Below are positions 8,794 through 20,326 of a stretch of 64,000 nucleotides of DNA, piece after piece; positions within the stretch are counted from its first letter, which is position 1; each line of letters starts with the position of its first letter. This DNA is from Vibrio sp. 10N.286.49.B1 (GTDB lineage: Bacteria > Pseudomonadota > Gammaproteobacteria > Enterobacterales > Vibrionaceae). The notes under the pieces were generated by a model that did not search any database, was not told where the DNA came from, and saw nothing but the letters and a program-made list of their open reading frames with translations. Position numbers and translations under genes: made by a program. The stretch lies in contig NZ_MCUW01000078.1 of assembly GCF_002873335.1 (NCBI RefSeq), positions 59,511 to 123,510 of the forward strand. The letters are read 5' to 3'.

Positions 8794-9504
8794 ATGAGTT
8801 ATCACGTATTAGTAGTTGAAGATGATGTCGTTACGCGTAGCAAGTTGTCTGGTTACTTTGAGAGTGAAGGCTATTTAGTAAGCGAGGCTGAAAGCGGTGA
8901 AGAGATGCGACAGGTATTGCAGTCTTCCAGCGTCGACCTTGTCATGCTTGATATCAATCTTCCTGGTGAAGATGGTCTGATGTTAACTCGAGAGTTACGT
9001 AGCCAGTCTGATATCGGTATTATATTGGTAACAGGTCGTACTGATAGTATTGATCGGATCGTTGGCCTAGAAATGGGCGCAGATGACTATGTAACGAAAC
9101 CGTTTGAATTAAGAGAATTATTGGTCAGAGTTAAAAACTTACTGTGGCGTATTGCCCAAGCTCGAAAGCAGCCGTTAATATCGCAAAGTGCTGAGAACGA
9201 GCATGTTGTGCACTTTGGGGAGTGGTTATTCGATAAACAGCGCCGCTCATTAAGTTGCAATGGTGAACCAGTAAAACTGACAAAAGCCGAGTATGAGCTT
9301 TTAGTCGCGTTATCGACTTACCCTAATCAAGTTCTGAGTCGTGAGCGAATCTTGAACATGATCAGTCATCGAGTTGACGCGCCAAATGATCGCACTATTG
9401 ATGTATTAATCCGACGTATGCGCACTAAAATGGAAGCGGATCCGAAAAACCCACAAATATTCATCACAGTTCATGGTGAAGGATATATGTTTGCGGGTGA
9501 CTAG
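8794..9504 (+). CDS. torR: TMAO response regulator TorR (OmpR family)
   Basis: The receiver domain covers residues 1-115 (VVEDD acidic pair; phospho-Asp in DLVMLDINLPGEDGL; Lys in VTKPFELRE). A winged-helix DNA-binding domain covers about 135-232 (EYELLVALSTYPNQVLSRE, then DRTIDVLIRRMR). It is very like E. coli TorR over its whole length. The frame opens at 8749, but ATG 8794 gives MSYHVLVVEDD, the family start, and 236 residues. TorR activates TMAO respiration genes when phosphorylated by TorS, which is not in the window. Confidence 0.88.
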   Translation: MSYHVLVVEDDVVTRSKLSGYFESEGYLVSEAESGEEMRQVLQSSSVDLVMLDINLPGEDGLMLTRELRSQSDIGIILVTGRTDSIDRIVGLEMGADDYVTKPFELRELLVRVKNLLWRIAQARKQPLISQSAENEHVVHFGEWLFDKQRRSLSCNGEPVKLTKAEYELLVALSTYPNQVLSRERILNMISHRVDAPNDRTIDVLIRRMRTKMEADPKNPQIFITVHGEGYMFAGD

Positions 9505-9587
9505 CGACTACGTTTAATTTAACGATGTAGGTTGCACTCTTTCACAACAATAGCGTGTCTCATCATTAAAAACAGTGCTTCATCGTT

Positions 9588-9624
9588 AAAAAAGCCAGGC
9601 GTTTAACACAGCCTGGCTTTTTTA
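9588..9624. terminator. Bidirectional terminator between torR and elyC
   Basis: The stem AAGCCAGGC/GCCTGGCTT is flanked by A and T runs. It serves torR on the plus strand and could also serve the convergent elyC. Confidence 0.85.
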
Positions 9625-9631
9625 CATCAAT

Positions 9632-9706
9632 GTACTTAGAGCCAGTGCACTTAGAACCAGAGAAATTGGGAGCTGCGCACTTAGAATCAGAGAAATTAGA
9701 GCGAGA
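9632..9706. repeat. Short 30-bp direct repeat
   Basis: Two adjacent 30-base units (9647-9676 and 9677-9706) share GCACTTAGAAYCAGAGAAAT, and a partial unit lies at 9632-9646. This is non-coding sequence between torR and elyC. Confidence 0.7.
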
Positions 9707-9721
9707 TGATATTATCTCTAG

Positions 9722-10669
9722 CTAAGGTTGAGCAGGTTCTGCGGGTGGGCTAAGGGCTTTGTCAGTGCTGGTATCCACTGGCATGCCTTCATTTCCCTGT
9801 TCACCCTCAACGTTACTCTCTCCTACAACAGTTGCATCGTCGTCACCTTCTAACGTTGAAAGTGGATTATCTTCAGGCGTGAGCTCATCTGTAGACGACA
9901 CTCCCTCGCTCGCAACCCAATCACGTAACCTTTGCCATGCCAGTCCCATGGTTTCATGCCAGTATCGCTCTGTTTGTTCGAGGTAGCGAGCTTGCGGGGT
10001 ATATTTTTGCCATGCTTGCTCAATATCTTTTTGGGCCAAAAAGTTAGTGGGCGCAGGGTAGGGTACTAAGCCTGCAGATTCAAACTCGTACATCGCTCTT
10101 TGCATATGACTGGCTGACGTCACAAGAACCAATTTTCTGTTTTTGACAAATGCGGTGGCTTGTCTCGCTTCTTCCCAGGTGTCTTTCGCGGTTTCAAGCA
10201 AAATAATCTCGGACTTAGCGACACCAAGTCCCAGTGCGACCTTCGCCATCATTCTTGCGTGGCTGACATCGGTGCCACCTGCGTAGCCAGAGAGGATCAT
10301 TTTTGCACCAGGGTACATACGCATAATTCGTATGCCTTCGCTGAGCCTCATAAGTGAGGTTCGACTAAGCTGCGAAGTCGGAGGCAAGTCATCATCAACA
10401 GTATGACCCCCACCGAGCACCATGACGTAGTCGATCGTTTCGTTGATCGGTAAGAAAGGCTTGTATTGACGCTCTAATGGCATCAATAATCGGCTTGATA
10501 AAGGTTGGAAGGCGATGAGAAAAATCCCACAAAGAGATACAAGAATAATCATGCATCCTATTCTGCGCCTTGCAGTAAACATAATAAGCGCGAGTCCCAA
10601 AAAACCTAGGATCAGCATAGCTGGCAAAGGCATTAGAAGGGATGACACGATTTTTTTCAGCTCAAACAT
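9722..10669 (-). CDS. elyC: Envelope biogenesis factor ElyC (DUF218/YdcF family)
   Basis: Two N-terminal membrane segments (about residues 12-32 and 37-57) are followed by a DUF218 domain with VMVLGGGH, SRTSLMRLSEGIRI, KMILSGYAGG and LVTSASHMQRA. In E. coli ElyC affects peptidoglycan synthesis and lipid carrier use. It lies divergent from cmoM and mukFEB, as in E. coli. The product is 315 residues against about 259 in E. coli; the extra length is a Glu/Asp/Ser/Thr-rich tail after about residue 258 that looks disordered. Confidence 0.85.
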   Translation of the reverse strand: MFELKKIVSSLLMPLPAMLILGFLGLALIMFTARRRIGCMIILVSLCGIFLIAFQPLSSRLLMPLERQYKPFLPINETIDYVMVLGGGHTVDDDLPPTSQLSRTSLMRLSEGIRIMRMYPGAKMILSGYAGGTDVSHARMMAKVALGLGVAKSEIILLETAKDTWEEARQATAFVKNRKLVLVTSASHMQRAMYEFESAGLVPYPAPTNFLAQKDIEQAWQKYTPQARYLEQTERYWHETMGLAWQRLRDWVASEGVSSTDELTPEDNPLSTLEGDDDATVVGESNVEGEQGNEGMPVDTSTDKALSPPAEPAQP

Positions 10670-10783
10670 AAACTAATAGTCCGAAAAAACACCACTTAAC
10701 GCTAAAAAAGGAGCTTGCCCCTTTATTCCTGTCACTTATATGACAGAATAGCAGTCCGATTGGCTATCTTAACTTAATAAACC

Positions 10784-11578
10784 GTGATGCAAGACCGTAA
10801 TTTCGACGATATCGCCCACAAATTTGCAAAAAATATTTACGGCTCAGAGAAGGGAGAAATACGCCAAACTATTGTTTGGGAAGACTTAACCCACGCTCTT
10901 GCCGTGTTGGATGATACTAGAAAAACACTGCAAATATTAGATGCAGGTGGTGGATTAGGGCAAGTTTCGCAAAGGCTTGCGGCGAGGGGACATCATGTCA
11001 CCTTATGTGACCTATCGTCCGAGATGCTGAAACTTGCGAGATCTGACGTGGAAAAAAAGGGTCTTCAGGCACAGTATCGCTGGGTCCACAGTGCGGTCCA
11101 AGATATTGATGAGCAGTTAGAAGGCCCCGTCGATCTCGTGTTGTTTCACGCCGTTATGGAATGGTTAGCTGACCCTAAATCAGCGCTTAAAACCCTATTA
11201 AGGCAAGTCAAACCAGGTGGCGTTGCTTCCATTATGTTCTATAACCATCATGGGTTGGTGTTTAAGAATGTCATTTGTGGCAATATCCCGCATGTGTTGG
11301 ATGGAATGCCTCATAGAAAAAGATTTAAGCTTCAGCCGCAACAGGGGTTGAAGCCAGACGAGGTGTATCAGTGGATTGAGGACGCGGGATTTACGATTCA
11401 TGGTAAATCTGGCATTCGCTCATTTAGTGATTACATCGGCAATATGCAGTATATGGGAGATCACACGGCTGAAGAGGTTCTGAAGTTAGAGCAGCAGTTG
11501 TGTCGGCAAGAGCCTTATCTCTCTATGGGTCGATATATTCATGTATGGGCACAAAAAAATGAACAGGAAAGATCATGA
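10784..11578 (+). CDS. cmoM: tRNA 5-carboxymethoxyuridine methyltransferase CmoM
   Basis: CmoM (formerly SmtA) methylates cmo5U34 of some tRNAs to the methyl ester using S-adenosylmethionine. The 264-residue Rossmann-fold protein has the SAM motif LDAGGGLGQ, the acidic CDLSSEML segment and VLFHAVMEW. The start is GTG 10784 or the next codon, ATG 10787; neither has a strong ribosome site. The stop overlaps the mukF start (ATGA), placing cmoM at the head of the mukFEB operon as in E. coli. Confidence 0.9.
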   Translation: MMQDRNFDDIAHKFAKNIYGSEKGEIRQTIVWEDLTHALAVLDDTRKTLQILDAGGGLGQVSQRLAARGHHVTLCDLSSEMLKLARSDVEKKGLQAQYRWVHSAVQDIDEQLEGPVDLVLFHAVMEWLADPKSALKTLLRQVKPGGVASIMFYNHHGLVFKNVICGNIPHVLDGMPHRKRFKLQPQQGLKPDEVYQWIEDAGFTIHGKSGIRSFSDYIGNMQYMGDHTAEEVLKLEQQLCRQEPYLSMGRYIHVWAQKNEQERS

Positions 11579-12912
11579 GTGAACACGCTCTTCCTGCTGG
11601 AGACAAACCTATTGACGAACTTGTCGGATGGGTTAAACAGCATGATTTTTCATTAAATCTGTCAACAGAACGGTTGGCGTTTCTCATTTCCATCGCAGTT
11701 TTGAGTAACGAAAGGTTTGATGAAGAGCTGGGCGAAGGAGAATTGCATGACGCGTTCAAGATCGTAACCCAGCAGTTTGATGAGACCGGTGATGCATCTG
11801 CATTCCGCGCAAATAATGCGATTAATGAGCTCGTAAAACAGAAGCTCATGAGTCGTTTTACCAGTGAAGTGACCGATGGGGCGAGCATTTATCGCTTGAG
11901 TCCATTGGCGATTGGTATTACCGACTATTACGTCAGACATCGCGAATTTTCTAAGCTACGTTTATCGATTCAGCTGTCTATGGTGGCTGATGAGATGGCG
12001 AAGGCCATTGTGTCTGCGCAAGAAGGTGGCACGGTTGGTCATTGGCGTAAAAATGTCTTTGGCGTTTTAAAGTATTCGGTTGGGGAGATTTTCGACCAGA
12101 TTGATCTTAACCAACGTGTCATGGATGAACAGCAGCAATTAGTGAAGCAGCAGATCGCAGAGCTACTAAATAAAGATTGGCGAGAGGCGATCAATAACTG
12201 TGAATCATTGCTATCAGAAACGTCTGCGAATCTTAGAGAATTGCAAGATACGCTGCAGGCAGCTGGTGATGAACTACAAACCCAGATTCTTGATATTCAA
12301 GAGATCGTCTACGGTGATGATGAGCTCGAATTTGTTGGTGAGGCACTGTTTGGGCTTCAAATGAAGCTTGACCGTATTATTAGCTGGGGACAGCAGGCCA
12401 TCGACCTTTGGATCGGCTACGACCGTCATGTGCACAAGTTCATCCGAACCGCGATTGATATGGACCAAAACAGAGCGTTTAGCCAACGGTTACGCCAATC
12501 GGTGACGGACTATTTTGATGCGCCTTGGTATCTGACCTACGCTGACGCTGAGAAACTGTCAGACCTACGTGATGATGCCCTCGTACTGCGTAACGAAGAA
12601 GTGACGGGTGCCGTACCATTAGACGTCGAATACGAAGAATTTGAACAAGTGAATGATGAGCTTGCAGAGCGCATCGCTGAGATGTTGAAAGTGCACAGAG
12701 AACGCGGTGCGGCCATCGATTTAGGCCGAGTGCTAAGAGACTATTTAACCGCCCATCCTCAAACACATCATTTTGATTTAGCAAGAATCGTGATCGATCA
12801 AGCCGTCAGACTCGGTTATTCACAATCTGACTACGCGGCTATTCAGCCCGACTGGCAAGCGATCAACGATTTTGGCGCAAAGGTACAAGCAAATGTCATC
12901 GACAAATATTGA
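11575..12912 (+). CDS. mukF: Chromosome partition protein MukF (kleisin)
   Basis: MukF is the kleisin of the MukBEF condensin. It dimerises through its N-terminal winged-helix domain, binds MukE through the middle region and bridges MukB heads and necks. The 445-residue sequence fits E. coli MukF (440): [14 protein letters not shown] near the start, a helical centre (about 120-290), and an acidic linker ([14 protein letters not shown]) before the C-terminal winged helix. It overlaps cmoM by 4 bases and mukE by 20. Confidence 0.95.
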   Translation: MSEHALPAGDKPIDELVGWVKQHDFSLNLSTERLAFLISIAVLSNERFDEELGEGELHDAFKIVTQQFDETGDASAFRANNAINELVKQKLMSRFTSEVTDGASIYRLSPLAIGITDYYVRHREFSKLRLSIQLSMVADEMAKAIVSAQEGGTVGHWRKNVFGVLKYSVGEIFDQIDLNQRVMDEQQQLVKQQIAELLNKDWREAINNCESLLSETSANLRELQDTLQAAGDELQTQILDIQEIVYGDDELEFVGEALFGLQMKLDRIISWGQQAIDLWIGYDRHVHKFIRTAIDMDQNRAFSQRLRQSVTDYFDAPWYLTYADAEKLSDLRDDALVLRNEEVTGAVPLDVEYEEFEQVNDELAERIAEMLKVHRERGAAIDLGRVLRDYLTAHPQTHHFDLARIVIDQAVRLGYSQSDYAAIQPDWQAINDFGAKVQANVIDKY

Positions 12913-13639
12913 CGAATACATGTCAGAGAAACTGGCAAAAGCAATCACTAATCCCCTGTTCCCCGCACTCGATAGTGCTCTTCGAGCAGGGCGACACGTC
13001 TCGTCGGAAGACCTAGACAACCACGCATTACTTTGTGATTTTGAATTAGAGCTTGCCTCATTCTATCAACGCTATAACACCGAACTGGTGAAAGCCGCAG
13101 AAGGCTTCTTCTACCTAAGACCACGTTCTACAACGTTGATTGGACGAAGCGTGCTTTCAGAGCTCGATATGCTGGTCGGTAAAGTATTGTGTTTCCTTTA
13201 TCTGAGCCCTGAGCGTCTTGCGCATGAAGGTATCTTCACCAATCAAGAACTCTACGAAGAGATTCTATCATTGGCAGATGAAACCAAACTAATGCGTCTC
13301 GTAACGAATCGCGCGACCGGCTCTGATCTCGATAAAGAAAAACTGTTTGATAAGGTGAAAACGTCTCTTCGTCGTTTACGCCGTTTAGGTATGACTATTT
13401 CTATCGGTGATACTGGCAAGTTTCGTATCAGCGAAGCGGTCTTCAGGTTTGGTGCAGACGTGAGGCTGGGTGACGATATGCGAGATGCACAACTTCGCCT
13501 GATTCGAGATGGTGAAGCGGTTGCTCACTCTCAAGCGCCTATGCAACAAAGCTTGATTCCTAGCGAAGAATCGACCAGTAATGATGAGCAATTAAGTAAC
13601 AACGAAAACGAGCAAGGACAATTCGAGGCTGACGTATGA
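12893..13639 (+). CDS. mukE: Chromosome partition protein MukE
   Basis: MukE is the KITE subunit of MukBEF. The 248-residue product is close to E. coli MukE throughout (ANPLFPAL-like [48 protein letters not shown]). The frame extends upstream to a TTG at 12872, but ATG 12893 gives [17 protein letters not shown], matching the family start, so I chose it. The C-terminus is acidic and Asn/Gln-rich. The stop overlaps the mukB start. Confidence 0.94.
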   Translation: MSSTNIDEYMSEKLAKAITNPLFPALDSALRAGRHVSSEDLDNHALLCDFELELASFYQRYNTELVKAAEGFFYLRPRSTTLIGRSVLSELDMLVGKVLCFLYLSPERLAHEGIFTNQELYEEILSLADETKLMRLVTNRATGSDLDKEKLFDKVKTSLRRLRRLGMTISIGDTGKFRISEAVFRFGADVRLGDDMRDAQLRLIRDGEAVAHSQAPMQQSLIPSEESTSNDEQLSNNENEQGQFEADV

Positions 13640-16600
13640 TTGAAAGAGGCAAGTATCAATCAATGACCATGATCAACTGGAACGGGTTCTTTGCTCGTAC
13701 GTTTGATATCGACGGTCTTGTAACCACCTTATCCGGCGGAAATGGTGCTGGTAAATCGACGGCGATGGCCTCGTTCATTACGGCATTAATCCCGGATCAA
13801 AGTTTACTGCATTTTAGAAACACCACAGAAGCAGGGAGCTCCCAAGCCTCGCGTGACAAAGGGCTTTACGGAAAACTACAGCCGGGTACCTGTTATTCAG
13901 CGCTGGACGTGGTGAATTCACGAAATCAACGCATTTTGTTTGTGGTTAAGCTGCAGCAAGTCGCGGGTCGCGATAAGAAAGTGGATATCAAGCCCTTTAT
14001 TATTCAGGGTTTGCCAAGTCATGTTAAACCGACCGATGTGTTGATCGAAAATGTGTCAGACAACCATGCTCGCGTTCGCCAGATCAACGAAGTCAAAGAC
14101 GTCGTGAGTGCGATGGAAGGCGTTCAATTCAAAGCCTTCAGCTCGATTGTTGAATACCATTCGCAAATGTTTGATTTCGGCGTATTGCCGAAAAAGTTGC
14201 GTAATAACAGCGACCGCTCTAAGTTTTACCGATTAATTGAAGCCTCATTATACGGCGGGATCTCAAGCGCGATTACTCGTTCGCTTCGTGATTATCTATT
14301 ACCGCAGAATGGTGGTGTGAAGAAAGCCTTCCAAGATATGGAGTCGGCGCTGCGTGAAAACCGCATGACCCTAGAGGCGATCAAAACCACACAAGCCGAC
14401 CGAGATCTGTTTAAACATCTGATCACCGAGTCAACGAATTACGTTGCGGCTGATTACATGCGTCATGCAAATGAAAGGCGTAATAAGCTAGAGCAAACAC
14501 TGGCTCTACGTGGTGAATTATTTGGTTCGCGTCAAAGTCTTATTTCTCAAAACGAATTGCTCAACAACGTTCAGCAGGCGTTGACCATGCTGGTGGAAAG
14601 TGAGTCTGGCTTAGAACAAGACCATCAAGCGGCGCAAGACCATCTACAACTGGTGCAAAACGCCCTACGCCAGCAAGAAAAAATTGCTCGCTATCAGGAA
14701 GATCTTGAAGAGCTAAGCGAGCGTTTAGAAGAGCAGGTGATGGTGGTTGAGGAAGCGCAAGAGCGTAAACTCATCGCAGAAGAACAAAGTGTTCAAGCTG
14801 AGGAAGAGGTGGATAGCCTTAAGACTCAACTCGCAGATTACCAACAAGCGCTTGATGTTCAGCAAACACGAACCTTGCAGTATCAACAAGCCGTGCAAGC
14901 GCTGGAGAAAGCTCGTCAGTTGTTGGGTCAAGTTGATCTTGATGAAAACACGGCCGCGGCTCAGCTTACGGCATTAAAAGCGCAAGAAACCACGACCACG
15001 ACAACCCTGCTTGAGCTTAAGCATCGTGTCGATTTATCGTCGGCAGCCGCGCAACAATTCGAGTCTGCCTTGGCGTTGGTCAAACAGGTTGTAGCTAACG
15101 TGAGCCGTGCTGAAGCGTCAAGTGTCGCGAAAGGGTTGATGAAAGATTTCAACCAACATCAGCAAACGCTAAAAGATGAAAATCAACTGCGCGCTCAGTA
15201 TCGTGATGTTGAGAAATCAATGGAACAGCAGCAGCAAGCAAAGCAGTTGCTAACCGATGTCGAGCAGCAAGGCGTCGTCATTACCAATGAAGCCGATTTA
15301 GAGCTAGAGTCAGAAAGTCAGCGCGAACGCGTACTGGAAACAGAGCTACAGCTTGAAACGCTAAAAGATACGCAGCGCGATACAAAACAGAAAGCACAAA
15401 CCTACAGTGCTGACATCGCAAAATTAGAAGCGCACGCACCACAATGGATTCGCTCGTTTAACGCCTTAGAAGCACTACGTGAACAATCGGCGCTGGAGTT
15501 GGTCGACCGCTCTGATGTGATTGCCTCAATGCAACAGATCAATGAATCTGAACGCCAGACAGCGTCTTCTAGAGACACACTAGCGATCAAACGTGAAGAG
15601 CTTGAAAGAGAGATCGAGCGCCTGGCTTCGCCGGGTGGTTCAAACGATCCTCGTCTCAAGGGATTAGCCGATACATTAGGTGGCGTTCTATTGTCAGAGA
15701 TTTATGACGATATTACCTTAGATGACGCCCCGTATTTTAGTGCCATGTATGGTCCAGCTCGTCACGCTATTGTGGTCTCGAACCTAGACGGTATTAAAGA
15801 AAAGTTAGTCGAGCTGGATGATTGTCCGGAAGACCTCTATATCATTGAAGGTGATATTGATGCCTTTGATGACAGCACCTTTGATGCAGACGAACTCGGC
15901 GGCGCGGTTTGCGTTCAGTTAAATGAACGCCAACTGCGTTATTCACGTTTTCCAACCATTCCATTGTTTGGACGCGCTGCGCGTGATCAGCGTTTAGAGT
16001 TGTTGCGTGAGCAAAGAGATGAGACCGTCGAGTTACATGCAAAAGCTGCGTTTGATGCTCAGAAACTTCAACGACTTTATCAAGCGTTCAATGCATTTGT
16101 TGCCGAACACATGCAGCTCGCTTTTGACGAGGATCCTGAGCAGGCGATTGCCGTATTGCGCGAGCAATTAGGGCAATGTAATCGTCAGAACAACGATCTG
16201 AAGCAACAAGAACAGAGTGTGGTCTCACAATTTAAACAAGCCAAACAGACGGTTGTGTTACTTGACCGTCTTACCATGGCAGCGAACATGTTATTTGATG
16301 AGACGCTTGTTGAGCGCTTTGAAACCTTACAGGTTCGTATTGAAGAACTGAATTCAGCGAAGCAATTTGTCTCTGCTCATGGAGCGGTACTTGCTAAATT
16401 GGCGGAAGTGTCGAATGCGTTGGATAGCGATCCAGAACAGTTTGATGCGCTAGAAGGTGAGTACAACAGACTTGATGTCGCGCTGCAGACCCTGAAAGGT
16501 CAGATTTTTGCCGTCGCCGATTTGGTAGAGCGTCGTCCACATTTCGCTTATGCAGATTCCGTGGAGATGCTAAGTAAAAGCAGCGAATTGAGTGAGCAAC

Positions 16601-18084
16601 TCAAGGCTAAATTGGTTCAAGCAGAAGCCGCTCGTGGTCGCCTGCGTGAAGGGTTGAAACAAGCTCAAGAGCAATCGAATCAATACAACCAAGTCATGGC
16701 CTCGCTGAAAAGTTCATATCAAGCGAAGCAAGAAACCGTTCAAGAATTTAAGGTTGAGTTGCAAGACTACGGTGTGGTTGCGGATGAAACCGCGTTTGAG
16801 CGTGCAGAAAAGCGTCGTGAAGAGCTGCATTTAGCGCTGCAAACCTCACGTACTCGTAAAAGCGAGTATGAAAAAACCATGACAGCGACAGAGCTCGAAA
16901 TGAAGGGGCTGGTGAAGCGCCTGAAAAAGGCTCAAAAAGAGTATGTTGAACTGCGCACTTATGTGGTTGCCGCCAAGGCGGGTTGGTGCAGCGTCCTACG
17001 TCTAGCAAAAGAAAATGATGTAGAACGTCGACTGCATCGTCGTGAATTGGCTTATCTTAGCGCAAATGAACTGCGTTCTATGTCGGATAAGTCGCTAGGT
17101 GCGCTACGTTTAGCGGTTGCTGATAATGAAAACTTACGTGATGCGCTAAGGTTGTCTGAAGACAATGCTAAGCCTGAGCGTAAGGTCTTATTCTATATCG
17201 CAGTTTATCAACACTTACGTGAACGAATTCGCCAAGATATTATTCGCACCGATGATCCGGTAGAAGCGATTGAAGAGATGGAAGTGGAGCTTGCTCGACT
17301 GACTGAAGAACTGACACAGCGTGAAAACCGCCTTGCATTGAGCTCAGATTCTGTCTCTAGCATCATTAAAAAGACCATCCAACGAGAGCAAAATCGTATT
17401 CGAATGCTCAATCAAGGCTTATCCAATATCCACTTTGGGCAAGTCAAGGGTGTGCGTCTCAACGTGAAAGTTCGTGAAAGCCATGAGCAGTTGCTCGAGG
17501 CATTGACGCGTGAGCATACTGACTTGTTTGAAACCATGCGCTATACCTTCTCTGAAGCTATGGCGAAATTGTTCCAGCGCGTTAATCCACATATCGATAT
17601 GGGACAACGTTCGCCACAGGTATTAGGTGAAGAGCTTCTTGATTATCGTAATTATCTCGAACTCAGCGTTGAAGTGAACCGTGGGTCCGATGGTTGGTTG
17701 CAAGCCGAGTCTGGTGCGTTGTCGACAGGTGAAGCCATTGGTACTGGCCAATCTATCCTATTGATGGTCGTACAAAGCTGGGAAGAAGAATCGAGACGCT
17801 TACGTAGCAAGGACATTGTTCCTTGCCGATTATTGTTCTTGGACGAAGCGGCGCGTTTAGATGCGAAGTCTATCGCTACCTTGTTTGAGCTATGTGATCG
17901 TCAAGGCATGCAGTTATTGATAGCGGCACCTGAAAACATCAGCCCAGAGAAGGGTACAACGTATAAACTCGTTCGTAAGGTCTTTAAAGATCACGAGCAT
18001 GTGCATGTCGTTGGTCTGCGAGGGTTTGGTGAGAATAAGCAAGCAGAACAGATAAAAGAGCTTGAAGAGCAGATCTTAGGTTAA
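13636..18084 (+). CDS. mukB: Chromosome partition protein MukB (SMC-like ATPase)
   Basis: MukB is the SMC-type motor of MukBEF, which compacts and helps segregate the chromosome. At 1482 residues it has near E. coli length (1486). The Walker A motif GGNGAGKST is at residues 34-42, and two long coiled-coil arms (rich in E, Q and L) flank a hinge near 645-780. The C-terminal head has the [13 protein letters not shown] signature and Walker [13 protein letters not shown]. It is the last gene of cmoM-mukFEB and is followed by a terminator. Confidence 0.97.
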   Translation: MIERGKYQSMTMINWNGFFARTFDIDGLVTTLSGGNGAGKSTAMASFITALIPDQSLLHFRNTTEAGSSQASRDKGLYGKLQPGTCYSALDVVNSRNQRILFVVKLQQVAGRDKKVDIKPFIIQGLPSHVKPTDVLIENVSDNHARVRQINEVKDVVSAMEGVQFKAFSSIVEYHSQMFDFGVLPKKLRNNSDRSKFYRLIEASLYGGISSAITRSLRDYLLPQNGGVKKAFQDMESALRENRMTLEAIKTTQADRDLFKHLITESTNYVAADYMRHANERRNKLEQTLALRGELFGSRQSLISQNELLNNVQQALTMLVESESGLEQDHQAAQDHLQLVQNALRQQEKIARYQEDLEELSERLEEQVMVVEEAQERKLIAEEQSVQAEEEVDSLKTQLADYQQALDVQQTRTLQYQQAVQALEKARQLLGQVDLDENTAAAQLTALKAQETTTTTTLLELKHRVDLSSAAAQQFESALALVKQVVANVSRAEASSVAKGLMKDFNQHQQTLKDENQLRAQYRDVEKSMEQQQQAKQLLTDVEQQGVVITNEADLELESESQRERVLETELQLETLKDTQRDTKQKAQTYSADIAKLEAHAPQWIRSFNALEALREQSALELVDRSDVIASMQQINESERQTASSRDTLAIKREELEREIERLASPGGSNDPRLKGLADTLGGVLLSEIYDDITLDDAPYFSAMYGPARHAIVVSNLDGIKEKLVELDDCPEDLYIIEGDIDAFDDSTFDADELGGAVCVQLNERQLRYSRFPTIPLFGRAARDQRLELLREQRDETVELHAKAAFDAQKLQRLYQAFNAFVAEHMQLAFDEDPEQAIAVLREQLGQCNRQNNDLKQQEQSVVSQFKQAKQTVVLLDRLTMAANMLFDETLVERFETLQVRIEELNSAKQFVSAHGAVLAKLAEVSNALDSDPEQFDALEGEYNRLDVALQTLKGQIFAVADLVERRPHFAYADSVEMLSKSSELSEQLKAKLVQAEAARGRLREGLKQAQEQSNQYNQVMASLKSSYQAKQETVQEFKVELQDYGVVADETAFERAEKRREELHLALQTSRTRKSEYEKTMTATELEMKGLVKRLKKAQKEYVELRTYVVAAKAGWCSVLRLAKENDVERRLHRRELAYLSANELRSMSDKSLGALRLAVADNENLRDALRLSEDNAKPERKVLFYIAVYQHLRERIRQDIIRTDDPVEAIEEMEVELARLTEELTQRENRLALSSDSVSSIIKKTIQREQNRIRMLNQGLSNIHFGQVKGVRLNVKVRESHEQLLEALTREHTDLFETMRYTFSEAMAKLFQRVNPHIDMGQRSPQVLGEELLDYRNYLELSVEVNRGSDGWLQAESGALSTGEAIGTGQSILLMVVQSWEEESRRLRSKDIVPCRLLFLDEAARLDAKSIATLFELCDRQGMQLLIAAPENISPEKGTTYKLVRKVFKDHEHVHVVGLRGFGENKQAEQIKELEEQILG

Positions 18085-18105
18085 GATCTAATTGGATATA
18101 GATAC

Positions 18106-18141
18106 AAAGAGGCGTGGCACGATAAGTGTCACGCCTCTTTT
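18106..18141 (+). terminator. Terminator after mukB
   Basis: A long stem AAAGAGGCGTG-GCAC pairs with GTGTCACGCCTCTTT about a GATAA loop, 21 bases after the mukB stop. The T run is short. Confidence 0.8.
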
Positions 18142-18411
18142 GTGTTGTCACTCTTTAACCTTATTCAATGACGGTGATAATCGTTCTTTGGGCGACGCCG
18201 AAGAGTGCTCACGGGATTGTTATCCGTTCGTATAAGACGGTATCGGTCTAGGGTGATTTCGACATTCTACTTCTGGTTGGTCAGCAGAGACGTATTTCAA
18301 AAACGTTTTCGGACAAAAGCTAGCGTTATCAGTAACGAAAACACCCAACAATTCGTCCTTCCTTTGAAGAAAGAAATCTACCGACAGCGCTCACTGAACC
18401 AAACCAATATC
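18142..18411. other. Gene-free region before the tandem repeat array
   Basis: About 270 bases. Short frames here have no supporting features. No regulatory structure was recognised. Confidence 0.4.
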
Positions 18412-19246
18412 AAAAACTAACCGTCATCCCCTTGAAAAAGGGGATCTTCATCAGCGTGTTATGAACCTATTCTGGAGTCATTCGTGTCTATTTAAGTGAG
18501 TCACATGCTTTGGGCGATCCTCGTCTGCACCAGCATAACGGCGTAATAGGGGGTGAAGAGCGATCAGCTAGGAAGTCACTGCCCAGAAATGAATCGGCTT
18601 AGTCTTCACCAGCGCAGAATGAACTCTGGCATGTTAGTGCTATCCCAAATAAAAACTAACCGTCATCCCCTTGAAAAAGGGGATCTTCATCAGCGTGTTG
18701 TGAACCTAGTCTGGTGTCATTCGTATCTCTTTAAGTGAGCCACACGCTTTGGGCGATCCTCGTCTGCACGAGCATAACGGCGTAATAGGGGGGGAAGAGC
18801 GATCAGCTAGGAAGTCACTGCCCATAAATGAGTCGGCTTAGTCTTCACCAGTGTAGAATGACCTCTAACATGTTAGTGCTATCCTAAATAAAAACTAACC
18901 GTCATCCCCTTGAAAAAGGGGATCTTCATCAGCGTGTTGTAAACCTATTCTGGTGTCATTCGTATCTCTTTAAGTGAGCCACACGCTTTAGGCGATCCTC
19001 GTCTGCACGAGCATAACGGCGTAATTGAGATGGTTTGAAGAGCGATCAGCTAGGAAGTCACTGCCCAGAAATGAGTCGGCTTAGTCTTCACCAGCGCAGA
19101 ATGAACTCTGGCATGTTAGTGCTATCCCAAATAAAAACTAACCGTCATCCCCTTGAAAAAGGGGATCTTCGTCAGCGTGTTGTGAACCTATTCTGGAGTC
19201 ATTAGTGTCTATTTAAGTGAGCCACACGCTTTGGGTATCCCTCGTC
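18412..19246. repeat. Tandem array of a ~240-bp unit, about 3.4 copies
   Basis: The marker AAAAACTAACCGTCATCCCC begins near 18412, 18651, 18890 and 19133, giving periods of 239, 239 and 243 bases. The fourth copy is cut off near 19246. Copies differ by scattered substitutions and small indels. Each contains an 8-bp hairpin with a GAAA tetraloop (ATCCCCTT/AAGGGGAT) followed by CTTC. No coding frame is preserved across copies, so the unit is probably non-coding. Confidence 0.92.
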
Positions 19247-19305
19247 TGTAAGCGACAGCTAGTGTAAGCATGAAGTGATCTATCAGGCGTACCTGTATTT
19301 TTCTC

Positions 19306-19338
19306 AAAAAAAAAACGGTGAGTATAAAACTCACCGTT
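19306..19338 (-). terminator. Rho-independent terminator after the ATP-grasp gene
   Basis: On the minus strand AACGGTGAG/CTCACCGTT is followed by ten T residues, just behind the stop of the ATP-grasp gene. Confidence 0.92.
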
Positions 19339-19351
19339 CTTGTTTAGTTTG

Positions 19352-20323
19352 TTAGTCGTTTGGGTGACCAAACATCTTCGCCGCGTACTCTACTCGTTCT
19401 TCCGGAGAAGGGTATTCGAATGGGTTTGGTGTTCCCAGTGACTCGATGTGTTGAAGGCGTGGAAGCAATCCACTGCCGTTCGCTATCTGAATAGCAAGCC
19501 CTGGTCGAGCATTCAACTCGAGCACCATTGGCCCTTCTTCACGGTCGAGCACCATGTCTGTGCCCATGTAACCGAGCGTTGTCATCTCATAGGCACTGGA
19601 GGCAAGCGTCAATAAGCGCTTCCAATGCGGAACCACCAATTGAGACAACTCTTTTCCTGTATCAGGATGAAGTAGTACAGGTTGATCGTATTGAACCGCG
19701 CGAACGGCTTTGCCAGTGGCAATGTCAATACCAACCCCTACGGCGCCTTGGTGCAAGTTTGCCTTACCGTCTGACATCGAGGTCGACAAGCGCATCATGG
19801 CCATAACAGGGTAGCCCTGAAAGACGATAATACGCACATCAGGCACACCTTCGTAACTAAAGCCGTCGAAGCAATCATCAAACTTGATGAGGTTCTCGAC
19901 GACCGCTACGTCATTTTTGCCACCTAAAGAGAACAAACCTGCTAGCGCGTTACTGATGTGACGCTCAACATCGACCTCGTTGATCGTTGCCCCTGATGGT
20001 TTGGTGTACACCCCATCTTTATGGTCAATGATCACCAGAATGCCTTTACCACCACTGCCTTGAGCAGGCTTGATAACAAAACCAGGCCACTCTTTGACCA
20101 TTTTATGAACTTTCTTTACTTCGGCTTGGCTGCGAATAACGCCAATCAAAGCCGGTGTGGTAGCTCCGGCTTTTTCCGCAATAATCTTGGTCTGTAATTT
20201 ATCATCAACCAAGGGGTACTTAGAGCGATCATTGTATTTACTAATGTAACTATGGTTTCGCTTGTTCATTCCCATAATGCCACGCTCGCGTAGCTTAAAC
20301 GGGCTAGTAATCTTGTCGAACAT
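19352..20323 (-). CDS. RimK-like ATP-grasp protein (alpha-L-glutamate ligase-related)
   Basis: The 323-residue product has ATP-grasp features: WPGFVIKPAQGSGGKGI (the glycine-rich loop with its nucleotide-binding Lys), VVENLIKF, DVRIIVFQGYPVMAMMRLS and the metal-binding VLELNARPGLAIQ. It has no N-terminal RimK domain typical of ribosomal S6 modification. Such enzymes join a carboxylate to an amine using ATP; the acceptor is not known. The start lies 3 bases after the stop of the 7TM gene, so the two are cotranscribed and probably act together with the retropepsin-like lipoprotein. Confidence 0.85.
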   Translation of the reverse strand: MFDKITSPFKLRERGIMGMNKRNHSYISKYNDRSKYPLVDDKLQTKIIAEKAGATTPALIGVIRSQAEVKKVHKMVKEWPGFVIKPAQGSGGKGILVIIDHKDGVYTKPSGATINEVDVERHISNALAGLFSLGGKNDVAVVENLIKFDDCFDGFSYEGVPDVRIIVFQGYPVMAMMRLSTSMSDGKANLHQGAVGVGIDIATGKAVRAVQYDQPVLLHPDTGKELSQLVVPHWKRLLTLASSAYEMTTLGYMGTDMVLDREEGPMVLELNARPGLAIQIANGSGLLPRLQHIESLGTPNPFEYPSPEERVEYAAKMFGHPND

Positions 20324-20326
20324 AGA

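Noticed and set aside
18205..18738. Short frames within and before the tandem repeat array
   Set aside because: They are not preserved from copy to copy and lack ribosome sites.
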